35,449 nt of DNA from NCBI GenBank assembly GCA_018398765.1, contig JAHBMJ010001130.1, positions 1 through 35,449 of the forward strand, in the 5' to 3' direction. Source of the DNA: Chromera velia (lineage: Eukaryota > Sar > Chromeraceae). Shown one piece after another: positions 20,909-31,099 of the stretch; position 1 is the stretch's first letter, and each line of letters opens with the position of its first letter. The notes beneath the pieces are model-generated. The model saw only the letters and a list, made by a program, of their open reading frames with translations. It ran no database searches and had not been told where the DNA came from. A program made the translations under genes and the position numbers.

Positions 20909-21341
20909 TACGCATGCCAGGGGCGAGTGGGGTGCTTTTTGCCCCCCTAAAGCGGTGCCATAAAAAACTCATTCTTGTAATTAGTAAGGAGTTAGAAGCT
21001 AAAACTTTGTGTAAAAAGACGTTGTAACGATAGAAAAAGAACTATGAAACAGATTTTTTATATTATTTCTGGAAACATGATTTTGATGCCATTTTTTAAC
21101 GGTTTTGAATAGTAAAAAAAACGGTATGAAACTTACAAAATTTGTATGGCAACCTATATTTCTAGAAATGATATAAAAAAACTGTTTCATAGTTCTTTTT
21201 CTATCCTTACAACGCCTTCTTATACAAAGTTTCAGCTTCTAACTCCTTACCAATAATCAGAACGAGTTTTTTGCGGAAAAGCGCCGGTCTCCTATGCAGA
21301 GGGGGAGGCAAAAAGCATCCCACTTGCCCCCTGCATGCGTA
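20909..21341. mobile_element. Fold-back element, copy B, TA-flanked
   Basis: Same family as the element at 17801-18269. The ends are TACGCATGCCAGGGGCGAGT on the left and, in complement, TACGCATGCAGGGGGCAAGT on the right, each starting at a TA. That would fit TA target duplication as in Tc1/mariner-type elements, but classification is tentative. The arms pair over most of their length with more mismatches than copy A; the left arm lacks a piece near 21080. Confidence 0.75.
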
Positions 21342-21943
21342 AGATCCATTGAATATGATCGATAGAGTCATCATATTATGTCTGACTGAGTGATTGATTG
21401 ATTTGGTCTCTGCCCTCGTGGAATCTGTTAAAATCTCTTCGGTTTGCCATTCTACTTCTTGGAAAGCTGATTGGCCATCGTGACGTCTCTGTCTCTTCCG
21501 TCCTATGCCTTGTTCGCCTTTCTACTTCTTTGTGTGTCAGAGAACCGTTTGGTCATCTTGCAACAATCTTTGCACGTTTTCCTGCTGGCCTATTTCTCTG
21601 TCTGTCGGACTATTATCTTTTGTCCCTCTCTGCTTGACTGCAAAATGTTAAGTCAGTTTATCTGTTTGTCGGTCTGTCTGTTTCTTAGGGACGGAGAGAC
21701 GAGTATCTACAAAAGTCCTCCTATTAGAGAGTAAGTCGATTGACCATGGCCTCCAGCGTCAATCAGCTTCCTCTTTTGCAGGCCTCCAGCGTCAATTGGC
21801 CTCCTCTTTTGCAGCGCATGTGCCTAAATTATGCGGAAATGTTGGACAACCTTCGAATATATTTCTAACCAAGGACTCAAGAGGAGGCAAAAGAGCTAAG
21901 CCACGCCCCTGAAGGAGCCTATTACATTTATTATATTGGATAG

Positions 21944-22183
21944 ACTAGATTTTGTGAGAAGTGCGATGAACCGTTTGTAAGTGAGGTGGCCCAACAGAAA
22001 TACTGCAACAGTAAAAGCTGCTCAAATTGGTTGTCGAGGCCGGGGAAGACGGCTGTCGTGGAGTCTCGCAGCTTACTTAACTCTATTATACCTGGTGTGA
22101 GTGTTTCACTGCCGGCCAGCTTTCATGACACTAAACCCGGTCCCTCAACTTCTCCCTCAAAAGCTGTTCTGTGTTACCGCTAG
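21944..22183 (+). CDS. Zinc-ribbon-like ORF of a probable mobile element
   Basis: After a stop at 21941 the frame reads TRFCEKCDEPFVSEVAQQ then KYCNSKSCSNWLSRPGKTA, giving CxxC and CxxxxC pairs spaced like a small zinc-binding unit. The rest is Ser/Pro-rich and ends VLCYR before TAG. Beyond the stop the same frame region continues with an acidic Gly-rich stretch that is duplicated downstream, so this may be the N-terminal part of a longer, now interrupted protein. I do not recognise the family. Confidence 0.35.
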   Translation, partial: TRFCEKCDEPFVSEVAQQKYCNSKSCSNWLSRPGKTAVVESRSLLNSIIPGVSVSLPASFHDTKPGPSTSPSKAVLCYR

Positions 22184-22995
22184 GGGTATTTCCCTTTAGA
22201 GCTTGCCCCCTTGTTTCTTGGTGAGGGAGGGGGGCGGGTTTCAGGAGAGGGGGAGTTTCGGGGCATGTCAGGAGGGGAGGGGGACGGTGATGAGGATAGG
22301 GTTGGGGATGGGGATTCGAAGAGTGATGCTTCATCTTCGAAAGAGGACTTCAACTTTTTCAGGCCTCCTCAGACTAGTCAGTTTATTTTAAATTCTCTGT
22401 CGACTTTCTTGAAGGTGTTTGCAGTTGTTTCCGTTAGATTTGTATTCAGAGTTTGTTGTTAAAGTTTTGGACGTCGTCTGTCTTTTTCTTTCACTTCTGC
22501 ATTAACCTTTCCATCTGTCCATCTATTGTGTCCAATATGCATACAGAACTTGGGACCAGGGACGTCGAAATGGAAGGAGAGCCGATTGACCATGAATCAT
22601 ACCAGATTCCCCCCCACCACCCTCTAGCGGATTCGCCCTCTCCCGTCGCCCATCTTGACGACGAGCCCCCCCATGAATCACATCAGATTCCCCCCCACCA
22701 CCCTCTAGCGGATCCCCATCCCCCCGTCACCTATCCTGACGACAACTAGGATATCGGTGCTGCTGTCGGAGAGCTGATTGGCCATGAAGCTGTTCTGCGT
22801 TACCGCCAGCGGTATTTCCTTTCAGAGCCTGCCTCCTTATCTCTTGGTGAGAGAGGGGGGGGGGGTTTAGGAGAAGGGGAGTCTCGGGACGTGTTAGGAG
22901 GAGAGGGGGACGGTGATAGGGATAGAGTTGGGGATAGGGATTCAAAGAGTGACGCTTAATCTTCGGAAGAGGACTTTAACTTTTTCAGGCTTCCA
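22161..22995 (+). repeat. About 208-bp direct duplication (22161-22367 and 22787-22995)
   Basis: Both copies start AAGCTGTTCTG(T/C)GTTACCGC and end AACTTTTTCAGGC. Both encode a Gly/Asp-rich stretch of the kind EGDGDxDRVGDxDSKSDA. Copy 2 has a stop where copy 1 has Ser, so the copies are decaying. Spacing is 626 bases. Confidence 0.8.
22591..22744 (+). repeat. 81-bp tandem repeat encoding a 27-residue unit
   Basis: Two units (22591-22671 and 22672-22744) keep one frame and encode HESYQIPPHHPLADSPSPVA-type repeats with acidic LDDEPP spacers. The open frame runs 22453-22749. It lies between the two 208-bp copies and is probably part of the same element's protein. Confidence 0.7.
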
Positions 22996-23485
22996 GAACG
23001 GTCGGGAAAAAGCTTTTGGGGTGTGTCAGCAGACGAGGGGGGCGACAATGGGGAAGGAGATGGGGATGAGGTTCGAAGAGTAACACTTCGTGGCGTCACA
23101 GGGAGAAATCCAAAGGAGCAGAGAGATGTTAGTTGAAGGGAACGGTGAGACGTTTGGGCCAAGTAAATGAACGTCTGCGACTGGTAAAAGAAGCCGGGGT
23201 CAATCGGGGCCCGGCCCGGCCCGGGCTGGCGGCGTCACAAGGAAGCAGGGCCGGGGCCGGCGGCATTACAAGTGGCCGGGGTGGGCAGTGTTCGCCGGGA
23301 AGGACACAGATAATCCGGAGACTTGGGAGAGGTCGGTAGGAGAAATTGGTGGGGAGTTAGGGCATAAAAAGTGGATTGTCTAGCTTCATGAAGGGTCCTA
23401 GTGGAGGTTGTACTGTTTTTTTAGGCTCATTCTACACTTTCTGTTCCGCCTCTCCCTCTTAGACTACGTGAAAAAAATATTTGGC

Positions 23486-23995
23486 GAGGGAGAATTCAGC
23501 CTGAGGGCTGAATTCTCCATCAATGAGTATATGAAAAAAAAAATTTTGGAGAAAGAATTTTTTTTACTGTTTTTTCTGGCTTCTTTTACCGAAATAGGTC
23601 ATGTTCTTTTTGCTCCCTCGACAAAAAATTTTTTTATTGTCACTGAGGGAGAATTCAAGGCTAAGTTCTCCCTCTCCGGGTATGTCAAAGAAATATCGTC
23701 CGAGGGAGAATTTAGCCCTGAATTCTCCCTCGGTCAAAATGCAAAGGATTTTTTTTTCTTCCGCACTGTAGAAAAGAGATGTGCTTTGGATGAAAGGTGT
23801 TTAAGACAGCATTCATCTTGATCAAAATCATACCAACTACTCTCTTTCTCTCCCCGCAGCTCTCAATGTGCAACACTTTAAACCGTTTCACCTGAGGGAG
23901 AATTTAGGCCTGAATTCTCCCTCGGTGAAAATACGAAGGATTTTTTTTTCTTTCGCATCACAGAAAAGACGTATTTTTTGGATAAAAAGTGTTAG
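23486..23995. repeat. Palindromic GAGGGAGAATT units
   Basis: Inverted cores of the form GAGGGAGAATTTAG..CTGAATTCTCCCTC occur at about 23486, 23644, 23702 and 23893. Each is followed by a variant of GTCAAAAATGCAAAGGA and a T run, then a GTGTT(A)AGGACAGCATT phrase, giving units of roughly 190 bases for the last two. Together they look like tandem hairpin-forming units of a MITE-like family. Confidence 0.65.
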
Positions 23996-24095
23996 GGACA
24001 GCATTTATTTTATATGGATTCATGCTACATGTTCTTTTTTTGTTCTTAATCTGCACTATTGTGGGCTGTCTCGGGTCAAACATCAGGGTTGCACC

Positions 24096-24923
24096 CAGGG
24101 TTGTTTTTTTGTCTGGTAACGACCCCTCTCTACCGGTAATTACCGGATTACCGGTAATGGACTCCATTTACCTAAGTTTTACCAGAAAAAAATGAGGAGA
24201 AAATGAAGCTTCAAAAAAAAGATTTCACCTGCAGCGCAACTCCTATTCTTTAGTTTTAAAGACTTCTTTCAATGTTTTGGGCACTTTTAGGAATCGAATT
24301 AAGATTCTTTTAAAAATATGTTGTTTGTCTGCGCTTGTCTGCCTGGTTTGGAGGTCTATGAACCGGAAACGGTAGTCGTTGCGGAGGTAAAGAGGCAGCT
24401 AGCAGGTGGCCTGGCCTTAAGATGTGAAAACCTCTTTTGAGAGGATGTGCTCACCTTCGAGGTTGTCAGATTTGTTGCATCACACTTGCATGGTGCCTAT
24501 AAATATAGCGTGGCGGCCCACAAGAGTGTTGGTGGAGGCGAGTTATGCTGATTGTGTACCGTTTTTGGTCGTCAACACGCCATTGAGATGCTACTAAGGC
24601 CAATAGCAATCCGTTTTTCCAGTTTTATCATTTAAAACAGCATGGCTGCACTTTAGTGTTTCACTTAAACCATAGATAACTTAATTTACAACACGTAAAT
24701 GACTGTCAAACCTAGTTAGACCGTATAAATGAACGAACAAATAACTTAAAATGCTTTAAAAAATGCTTATTATTGTAAATAGATTTTTTAAACTATGGTT
24801 TTGAATTATACTTTATTTTTACAGCCTTTACCAAACTTTTTACTGGTGGCTGGCCACTCTACCGGTAATTACCGGTTGACCGGTAATCAGTTTGTTTTAC
24901 TACCAGAAAAATCGACAACCCTG
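24096..24923. mobile_element. 828-bp non-autonomous hAT-type transposon
   Basis: The ends are inverted: CAGGGTTGTTTTTTTGTCTG at 24096 and, in complement, CAGGGTTGTCGATTTTTCTG at 24923. They are flanked by the identical 8-bp direct repeats GTTGCACC (24088-24095 and 24924-24931). CAGGGTTG ends with 8-bp target duplications are characteristic of hAT elements. Subterminal TACCGGTAATTACCGG repeats stand near both ends (about 24131 and 24859), as expected of transposase-binding sites. The AT-rich interior carries no transposase, so movement would depend on a partner element. Confidence 0.85.
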
Positions 24924-24999
24924 GTTGCACCTTGCACGCCTCGTATTTTCGATCTGCTTGTACACATGCAGAAAAAAATAGCTAGATTGTTGTAAAACG

Positions 25000-25318
25000 T
25001 TTTGAATTCGTTTTCTGGGCCTTTAATTCTTCTTCTATCTGCCTGTTTCTGTTCTTGATACATCTATGAACTCTTCTTCATATGTGTGTCTTCTAAATAT
25101 AAATGCAGTTAAGTCCATTTCGAAGTATATGGAGGGACCATCCCAGATAGCCCCTGTAGAAGGTGGGTTTAGAGCTAGGCCTTTATGTCAGTGGCTTATG
25201 CTTGGTCTACCAGGCTCTGGAACTCTAGGCTGCCTTTTTGTTAACCATTTTGATTTCGTTTTTAAGTCTTTCTCTGTCTCTGCACGTGTATATATTAGGT
25301 GTGTACAACGCTATAGGT
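25000..25318. other. Intergenic, nothing supported
   Basis: One short open frame starts at 25066, but it runs into the following microsatellite and has no recognisable motif. Confidence 0.4.
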
Positions 25319-25815
25319 ACAGCGTGCGTGCGTGTGTGTATGTGTATATATATGTGTATGTATGTGTGTGTATGTATATGTGTAAAAGAGTATGAGTATG
25401 TAAAAAGGGATATCCATCCGTGTGTTTTATTTGTCTCCTTGTCTTGGAAGTTTACGTGTTGCTTCTGGCACTGCATTTTGTTGCCTGTATTTGTTTGAAC
25501 AATAAAGGAGCATAGTACTGCTAGTAGTCCATGTGATCGTGTATTCCGTGTACATGTGTTCATGCACATACGTGCATGTGTGTGCATGCCTATGTCACGC
25601 TATGTATATGTGTATGTGAGAGTGTGTATGTGTGTATGTGTGTGTGTATGTGTATGTGTGTGTGTATGTGTGTGTGTGTATGTGAGAGAGAGAGAGAGAG
25701 AGAGAGAGACAGATCGGTATGAGAGAGAGGGAGAGAAAGTGAATATAAGTATGTGTGTGTATATGTGTGTGTGTATATATATGTGTATATGTGTGTATGT
25801 GCGTGTGTGAGTATA
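25319..25815. repeat. Compound (TG)n/(TATG)n/(GA)n microsatellite
   Basis: Alternating TG, TATG and TA tracts enclose a GA tract at 25685-25710. Open frames on both strands (Cys/Val-rich one way, His/Thr-rich the other) are artefacts of the repeat. Confidence 0.9.
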
Positions 25816-26375
25816 TGAAGGTATGCACGCAATGCAACACAGTCTTTCTATCCTTTTCTTTGTTAAGGCTCATGACGCTTATCTCTTTTAGAAAGAATGA
25901 AGGCGTATTGTTGCTTTTCTGTGAGCCAGCTTGTCTGAGTTCGCGTTTACGTGCTTGTACACGTGTCTGCGGTGCAGGTACTCGTTCTCTTTCTACCTTT
26001 CGGTCTCTCCTTCATGCCCAAGGTTTCTCTGCCGGCTTATCATCCTCCTAGGATCCTCCCACTTCCCCTTTCCCCCCGGCCCGTTCCCTTTGTGTGTACA
26101 TATCTGTATATGTGTGTGTCTCCACATGCACGTGCGCGCACTGGCAGATCCATATGCATACAGGCCTTCACTGACAGGTTATGTGCACTGAAAGCTAATT
26201 TGAAAATGTTGATCATTGTTTCGGTGACATAAAAAAAAATTGTTATCTGAGTCGTGAACAACTTCGTTGTCTGGTTGTTGCGGTGTTACACTAAAACAGT
26301 AACTTCAGCTCATAGCCAATGTTATGAGCGTTCTACTCATGATTTGTAGTCCTCATACAGTCTAGCACGCAGTAG
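25816..26375. other. Intergenic stretch, no gene seen
   Basis: Several short overlapping frames exist, none with a motif or a partner. The segment 26060-26140 is pyrimidine-rich with TG-type low complexity. Confidence 0.4.
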
Positions 26376-26385
26376 TATATATATG

Positions 26386-26419
<34 letters not shown>

Positions 26420-26437
26420 ATATGTATATATATATAA
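26376..26437. repeat. (TA)n microsatellite
   Basis: Nearly pure TA with TATG interruptions. Confidence 0.9.
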
Positions 26438-27543
26438 AATAACATATTAATAAAATCAATTATGATGCTCATAAAAGCTTTACACTATGTTTCACACGTT
26501 TTCAATCTTTTTGGTAAAACCTTAAGATCAATTTATTGTAAAGAGAATATTTTAGAGAGTTAAAAACTTAAAATCATAAATTGAATTTAAATACATATAG
26601 TTATTACTAGAGTTATCATAAATCAAATTAATATAAAATTCTCTTACTAACTATCATTTAAAAAATACTTAATGACACTCTCAAACCATTTAAAACTCTT
26701 TGTTTTAAGTTTTTAATCATTGTTTAATACGTAAAAATGCTTGATAGATATGATAATTTTGGAGACCGTTGTGATATTGGAGACCGTTTGGGATAGATTT
26801 TTCTTTGCCAAGTACTGTCTAGGCAGTGAGGATGTAGGAAGACAACCCATAGGACAGAATCCATCAACAATTCCACCTGCTTCCATGCAGACTATCTATC
26901 TTCATGCCTCTATTCAGCCAGTGTATCCACTTGCATCTATGTACACAGTGCATCCAGGTATAGAATCTACAAGGACAATGATAGGCGGTGGCAGGGCAAA
27001 TTATCCCCCTATCGGCCGACAGTCGGATATCCAAAAAAACACCGAATCCCCCATGGGTCATACACTGGCGAAACATTGTTTCACTAGCGTTAAAACCTTG
27101 CCAAAATTTCGCTCACACGTGGTACTTTTACCAAAGTTTCGTCTAGCTACCAAACTTTCGCCAGCCAGTGTCCAGTAAGCCTCTATGATACCTGTGCAAC
27201 ACATTTGCAACACCGTGCAACACGTGTGCAACAGTGTGCAACACGTATATAACAGTATGCAACACTCTCATAGATTTTTTTTTATTCTCAAAAAACAGGT
27301 TAACCATTGTTAAATACAGTGTTTGCTTATTAATGATACCCAAAGTTGTTTTTATTATTCAGTTTTGAAGTGTTTTTGAGTGCGTTGCAGGCAAAAAAAT
27401 TTTTGTGATGCCTGTTTTATCATCTTTTACCAAAATTTCACAAGCTTTAAACCTAGCTTTAAACTTTTACCAAACTTTCGCTTAAGTTTACCAAACTTTC
27501 GCAAGCTAAAAATCCCTACCAATATTTCATAAGTACATAATCT
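26438..27543. other. AT-rich stretch with short repeat families
   Basis: A plus-strand open frame at 26741-27178 encodes a Pro/Ser/Ile-rich string (IGQNPSTIPPASMQTIYL) with no known motif; it could be a remnant of the retroelement's gag region. GTGCAACA(C) repeats tandemly at 27193-27263, and CCAAACTTTCGC-type phrases recur at 27100-27165 and 27440-27520. ACACTGGCGAAA (27062) and TTTCGCCAGCCAGTGT (27156) form an inverted pair. Confidence 0.4.
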
Positions 27544-27950
27544 GTGGAATCCCCTAGATCACTCTCTGCAGGCCTGTTCCTGGAGTCATGGATGACCGTC
27601 GCATCTACGGTGGACGGGGATGAGGATTCTAACACCAACACAGGGGGGTATGATGAGAAACTTCACCCAGACTCCTGTGCTAGTCACTGCCTCTTCTGCA
27701 GGGACACAGTTGACTCTGACAGGATTCTGTGGGAGGTACCAATCGATTTGGTGATGAGTACGACAGACAGGAACGCAAGGGGATTGGGGGTCGGATTGTA
27801 TGGGGCAGTCCAAATGATAGACAGACGGTGGGAGACAGGTGAGATAGAGGATGTCGATGCAATTGAGTACATCACAAAAAAGGGATGAAGATAAGATATC
27901 TGCTGAGGGGGAAAGGGGTAGTTATTGATGATGGCCTGCTGGGCCCACTG
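27544..27950 (+). pseudogene. Copia protease/pre-integrase-like segment
   Basis: The frame at 27544-27888 ends GAVQMIDRRWETGEIEDVDA and then IEYITKKG, which recalls the '..LEDVxYVP..' segment between protease and integrase. After a one-base frame change the next readable piece is MKIRYLLRGKGVVIDDGLLG (from 27885). The upstream half (LESWMTVASTVDGDED) may be a damaged protease active-site region. Confidence 0.4.
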
Positions 27951-28339
27951 TAGGGGGCCAACTATGTCACATTGATCGACTAAGGGGGGCAGCCGATCAG
28001 AATCGAAATCACCGCTCTTTAAGGAGGCGAGGGCTTGAATCTCCCTTATCTCATATCATTGATGGCCCCGCTGGGGTAACGTCCTAAGGCTTGCCGTTAG
28101 CAGCCGTCGCTTGAGGTGAATGCGTACGTTGCCAAGCTGTTCAAAGTGAAAGACATCGAGAGGGGAAGAGAGGCAGACTGATTGAGGATCCCAACGGATC
28201 CCAACGAACTCATGGCTTAGCATGCGCAGTTAGTTCATTGCGATGTCAACCAAATTGTAGCAATGCTGAAAGAAAGAAAGAAATGTGACTTTAAATGTCT
28301 TCGCTAGATGTCTCCGTATCACAAAAGGTGAGGAAAGAA

Positions 28340-29080
28340 GTGTGGAGAGCGTGCAGTCTGTGTGAACTTGTATGAAAAGAGGAATGCAACCTACCACATG
28401 CCTGAGCCTGTCCCTGACAGAAGGCAGAAGGAGATACAGAGGTATGGGGAGTTGATTTATGGGGACGTAGGGAATATCGAGGGCTACCTAATCTCAGTCA
28501 TTGCCGAGACTCACTCTTGTGACATCGATATGATGGCCTTTGATATGAAACGGGACACACCCGATCATTATGTCCGCTTCACTGCAGAGAATCGAAGTCT
28601 CCTCCTACCACCGTACAATCATCCTAAGATGTTTTACAGTGATAACGAAGCACTCCTCAAGAGTATGAAGATGAAGGAAGTGATGCCATTCACGCACTTC
28701 GACAAGAGTGCACCCTACCACTCTCCGCCACTCTCCCTCCCAGGGCCCTGCTGAGAATGTGATCAAGATTATTCGCTCTCTGACATCAACAATGCTCAGA
28801 GTTAAAAAGTTTAACTGGCCCCATGAGCTCATTCCCGAGCTATAGTGGACGGAGTTGTGTAGACATATCGAGCGCTGTATAGTTTCGAGATCGGCACATC
28901 GCCTCACAACAAGAAGTATGCCTTATACCAGGACCTCCGTTTTGTGTGTGAAGATCAGGTTGTCTTCAAACCGCATATACCGAAGATGGCCAGGAAGACG
29001 GCAGACCTTCTGGAAAGGCGGGGGAACTACATCCACAGGGAGTCGCGTCAGTCACTAGCGTCAGTCAGTCATGCAGGGTG
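28340..29080 (+). pseudogene. Copia integrase, frameshifted
   Basis: A Cys pair (RACSLCEL, about 28349) precedes the core. The frame 28362-28754 contains ELIYGDV (first Asp), KMFYSDNEALL (second Asp) and KSAPYHSP. The catalytic Glu follows in another frame at 28744, GPAENVIKIIRSLTSTML, then NWPHELIPEL and a TAG. A third frame continues ALYSFEIGTSPHNKKYALYQ and later ADLLERRGNYIHRES. The DDE triad is therefore visible but cannot be read without two frame changes and at least one stop. Confidence 0.65.
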
Positions 29081-29790
29081 GTAGAATTTGCGGTTGAGGG
29101 TATCCCATTTGTCATGTGCTCTGTGCATTCTGTCATGTTTTAGTCAGTCGAAAAGGCATCCTTTCTGAATGGGGGTACAATAGAGGTGACCCCGCCTCCA
29201 GTCCTGTGCTTGCAGGTTCCATAGATACAGGTCGGGAGCCGGAAGCTACAGAAGGAGAGTGGATCCAATATCCTCAGGAGCTAGAAGAAATCCCAGTCCC
29301 CTCAGAGTCTGAGCAAGAGCAGGAGCAGACTAACGGTGAAAAGAGTGAGAGCGATGAGGGAACAGAGGTGATGGAACAGTTCTAAGGAACAGTTGCAAAG
29401 AATAAAACAGAGAGCAGCAATGACCTCGTCACCTTGCAGCAGTAAGCCCAGGCTCAGAAGCAAGGCCAAGCACAGCAGCAGATGTAGGCTAGAGATGTAG
29501 GCTCTGCAATAGCAGGCACCCGTGTCACAAGCAGTTCCTTCAGTAACCCTGACACTGTCAGCCGCATGCAGGCCCTGGGGTCTGCAAACACCCAGATTTC
29601 GGTGCCAAATTCGCTGGCGTCATCGTCCGGGGCTCAGCCTCTCCTTCAACCAGCAGGAAGAAGTCGATCCGGTGCAGTTCCAGCTACTTTCCGTCCGTCC
29701 TTTCAGGACTTACCACCGCAGTCACCAGTCCTGATCCGGCACTTGAGGGATGGGAATTAGCGTTCGCTTCAGGCAGTTAGTGGGTCTCCA

Positions 29791-30558
29791 GTGGGACAGG
29801 CACCTCAGAGTCTGTCTGCTCTCAACCCAGTGTCGGAAGGAAGAGAATCGGTCATAGCACAGCAGCCGTCTTACATGACAAACACCACGGCCTCCAAAGC
29901 GCGTTCAAGGGCAAATGCGCATATTAGGCCTTCAACAGCTGTAGGAGTGGAGACGCGGGGGCAGAGAAAGGCTAAAGGCAAAACGGAGGTGTTAGTCAGC
30001 GTAGCAACAGCTCGCGCGGCATCATCCGTAGCCGTCAGTGAGGGACACCAAGGATACGGAGAGATGGGGAGCATGGTCTTTTCGAAGGAAGCAGATGAAG
30101 ACAAACAGGGAAAAGGAGATGGGAAAGAGGAAAAGGGAGCTAGAGGAGGTAGCAGAGAAAGGAAAGGAAGTGAAGATGAAGGCATCCCACCCGCTGCCAT
30201 GGCCACTAGCTTCACAAACGGTGTTTCAATGTGCCCTACCACTGTGGAAAAAGTGAGAGCAGGAAAGTTGGAGGCCGCCCGACTTGATGAATTTGTGAGA
30301 ATTCTCGACAACGGCCCATGTCAACGGGGTAATCGGAGGGAAGGTGAGCAGGAGCTAGGTTGCATATATCATAAACATGGGGGAGAACTTAGGTATCAAG
30401 AAGAAGGGAGAGCAGGAGAAAGGGAAGGCAAGGATGTTTGTGAAAGGAAGCAGAGACATGAAACCGATCGATACGTATGCAGGGGTACCCAGTCTTGTCG
30501 GTCTCAATATCTCCTTCGTCTACATGCTAGGCCTAGACCCGCCGATGCAGATCCATAG
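29791..30558 (+). CDS. Long open frame in the copia linker region
   Basis: 255 codons are open. The first half is Ala/Ser/Arg-rich, then Lys/Glu/Gly-rich (KEADEDKQGKGDGKEEKGA). From 30195 it becomes protein-like (MATSFTNGVSMCPTTVEKV, then KLEAARLDEFVRILDNG), similar to the stretch just before copia reverse transcriptase. After about 30330 the frame departs from the reverse-transcriptase frame, so the end is not genuine. It is the largest open frame on the plus strand. Confidence 0.4.
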   Translation: MGQAPQSLSALNPVSEGRESVIAQQPSYMTNTTASKARSRANAHIRPSTAVGVETRGQRKAKGKTEVLVSVATARAASSVAVSEGHQGYGEMGSMVFSKEADEDKQGKGDGKEEKGARGGSRERKGSEDEGIPPAAMATSFTNGVSMCPTTVEKVRAGKLEAARLDEFVRILDNGPCQRGNRREGEQELGCIYHKHGGELRYQEEGRAGEREGKDVCERKQRHETDRYVCRGTQSCRSQYLLRLHARPRPADADP

Positions 30559-30586
30559 GGTGGATGTAGAGAAGGCCTTCCAATAG
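30377..30586 (+). pseudogene. Copia reverse transcriptase, N-terminal fragment
   Basis: It reads KARMFVKGSRDMKPIDTYAG then VPSLVGLNISFVYMLGLDPP and MQIHRVDVEKAFQ before TAG. 'KARxVxxG...DTYA.V.S......' and 'HxVDVExAF' are the hallmark first motifs of copia reverse transcriptase; the Asp of VDV is the first catalytic residue. The YVDD box is not readable downstream. Confidence 0.7.
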
Positions 30587-30702
30587 GTGGACGACGAGAA
30601 CCAAGACACCCACAGAGCAATAGGAGTTAGGATCCTTGTAGGTTTCCCCGTCCTCCCGACTGAAAACCCATTCCCAGACAGATTCAGAGAATCGGTCCGG
30701 CT

Positions 30703-31093
30703 GCATACACACTGTTAAGTTTATTTAGGATGATGGGCTGGACTTTAGGTATCTCTAAGTCCCTCAAATATGTGGCGGAAAATTCTAAAGCGTGCTTAGA
30801 TTGGGTGATCAAGACATGTACAATCAAGGTGTAGATTGCATTCTGTCAGCTAACCTCCATGCCAGAGTCGAGACCCGGTCAGACTCTCGAATCTACCCCT
30901 CCCACCGGTTATATGCACACTGTCAGGTTCATTTAAAACAATGGGCTGGACTTTAGGTATCTCTAAGTCCATCAAATATGTGGTAGAAAACTCTAAAGCG
31001 TGCTCAAATTGGGTGATCAAAATATGTACAATCAAGGTGTAGATTACATTCTGTCAGCCAAACTCCATGCCAGAGTCGAGATCGACCTGGTCT
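30703..31093 (+). repeat. Direct duplication, about 209-bp period
   Basis: GCATACACACTGTTAAGTTT at 30703 and TGCACACTGTCAGGTTC at about 30914 begin two similar units, both containing GGGCTGGACTTTAGGTATCT and ending GCCAGAGTCGAGA. Both keep an open frame of the kind MGWTLGISKS(L/I)KYV, so they may be old retroelement coding sequence. Confidence 0.75.
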
Positions 31094-31099
31094 CACCTG

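Larger units (their letters stand above)
27544..30720 (+). mobile_element. Decayed Ty1/copia-type retrotransposon
   Basis: Domains follow in copia order on the plus strand, split by stops and frameshifts: a pre-integrase-like segment (27544-27950), an integrase with C-x2-C finger remnant and DDE core (about 28340-29080), a Ser/Glu/Lys-rich linker (29150-30300), and the start of reverse transcriptase (30377-30586). Integrase upstream of reverse transcriptase defines copia-type pol. The remainder of the reverse transcriptase and RNase H are lost or unreadable. I found no convincing long terminal repeats, and no aspartic protease active site is legible. Confidence 0.7.

Noticed and set aside
24081-24095. 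Earlier CAGGGTTGCAC as the left end of the hAT element
   Set aside because: Using it would destroy the exact 8-bp GTTGCACC flank match; the start at 24096 fits both ends.
25556-25873. Cys/Val-rich and His/Thr-rich open frames
   Set aside because: Pure TG/TA/GA microsatellite translated; no coding signal outside it.
29871-30311. 146-codon minus-strand open frame
   Set aside because: Shadow of the plus-strand copia linker frame.
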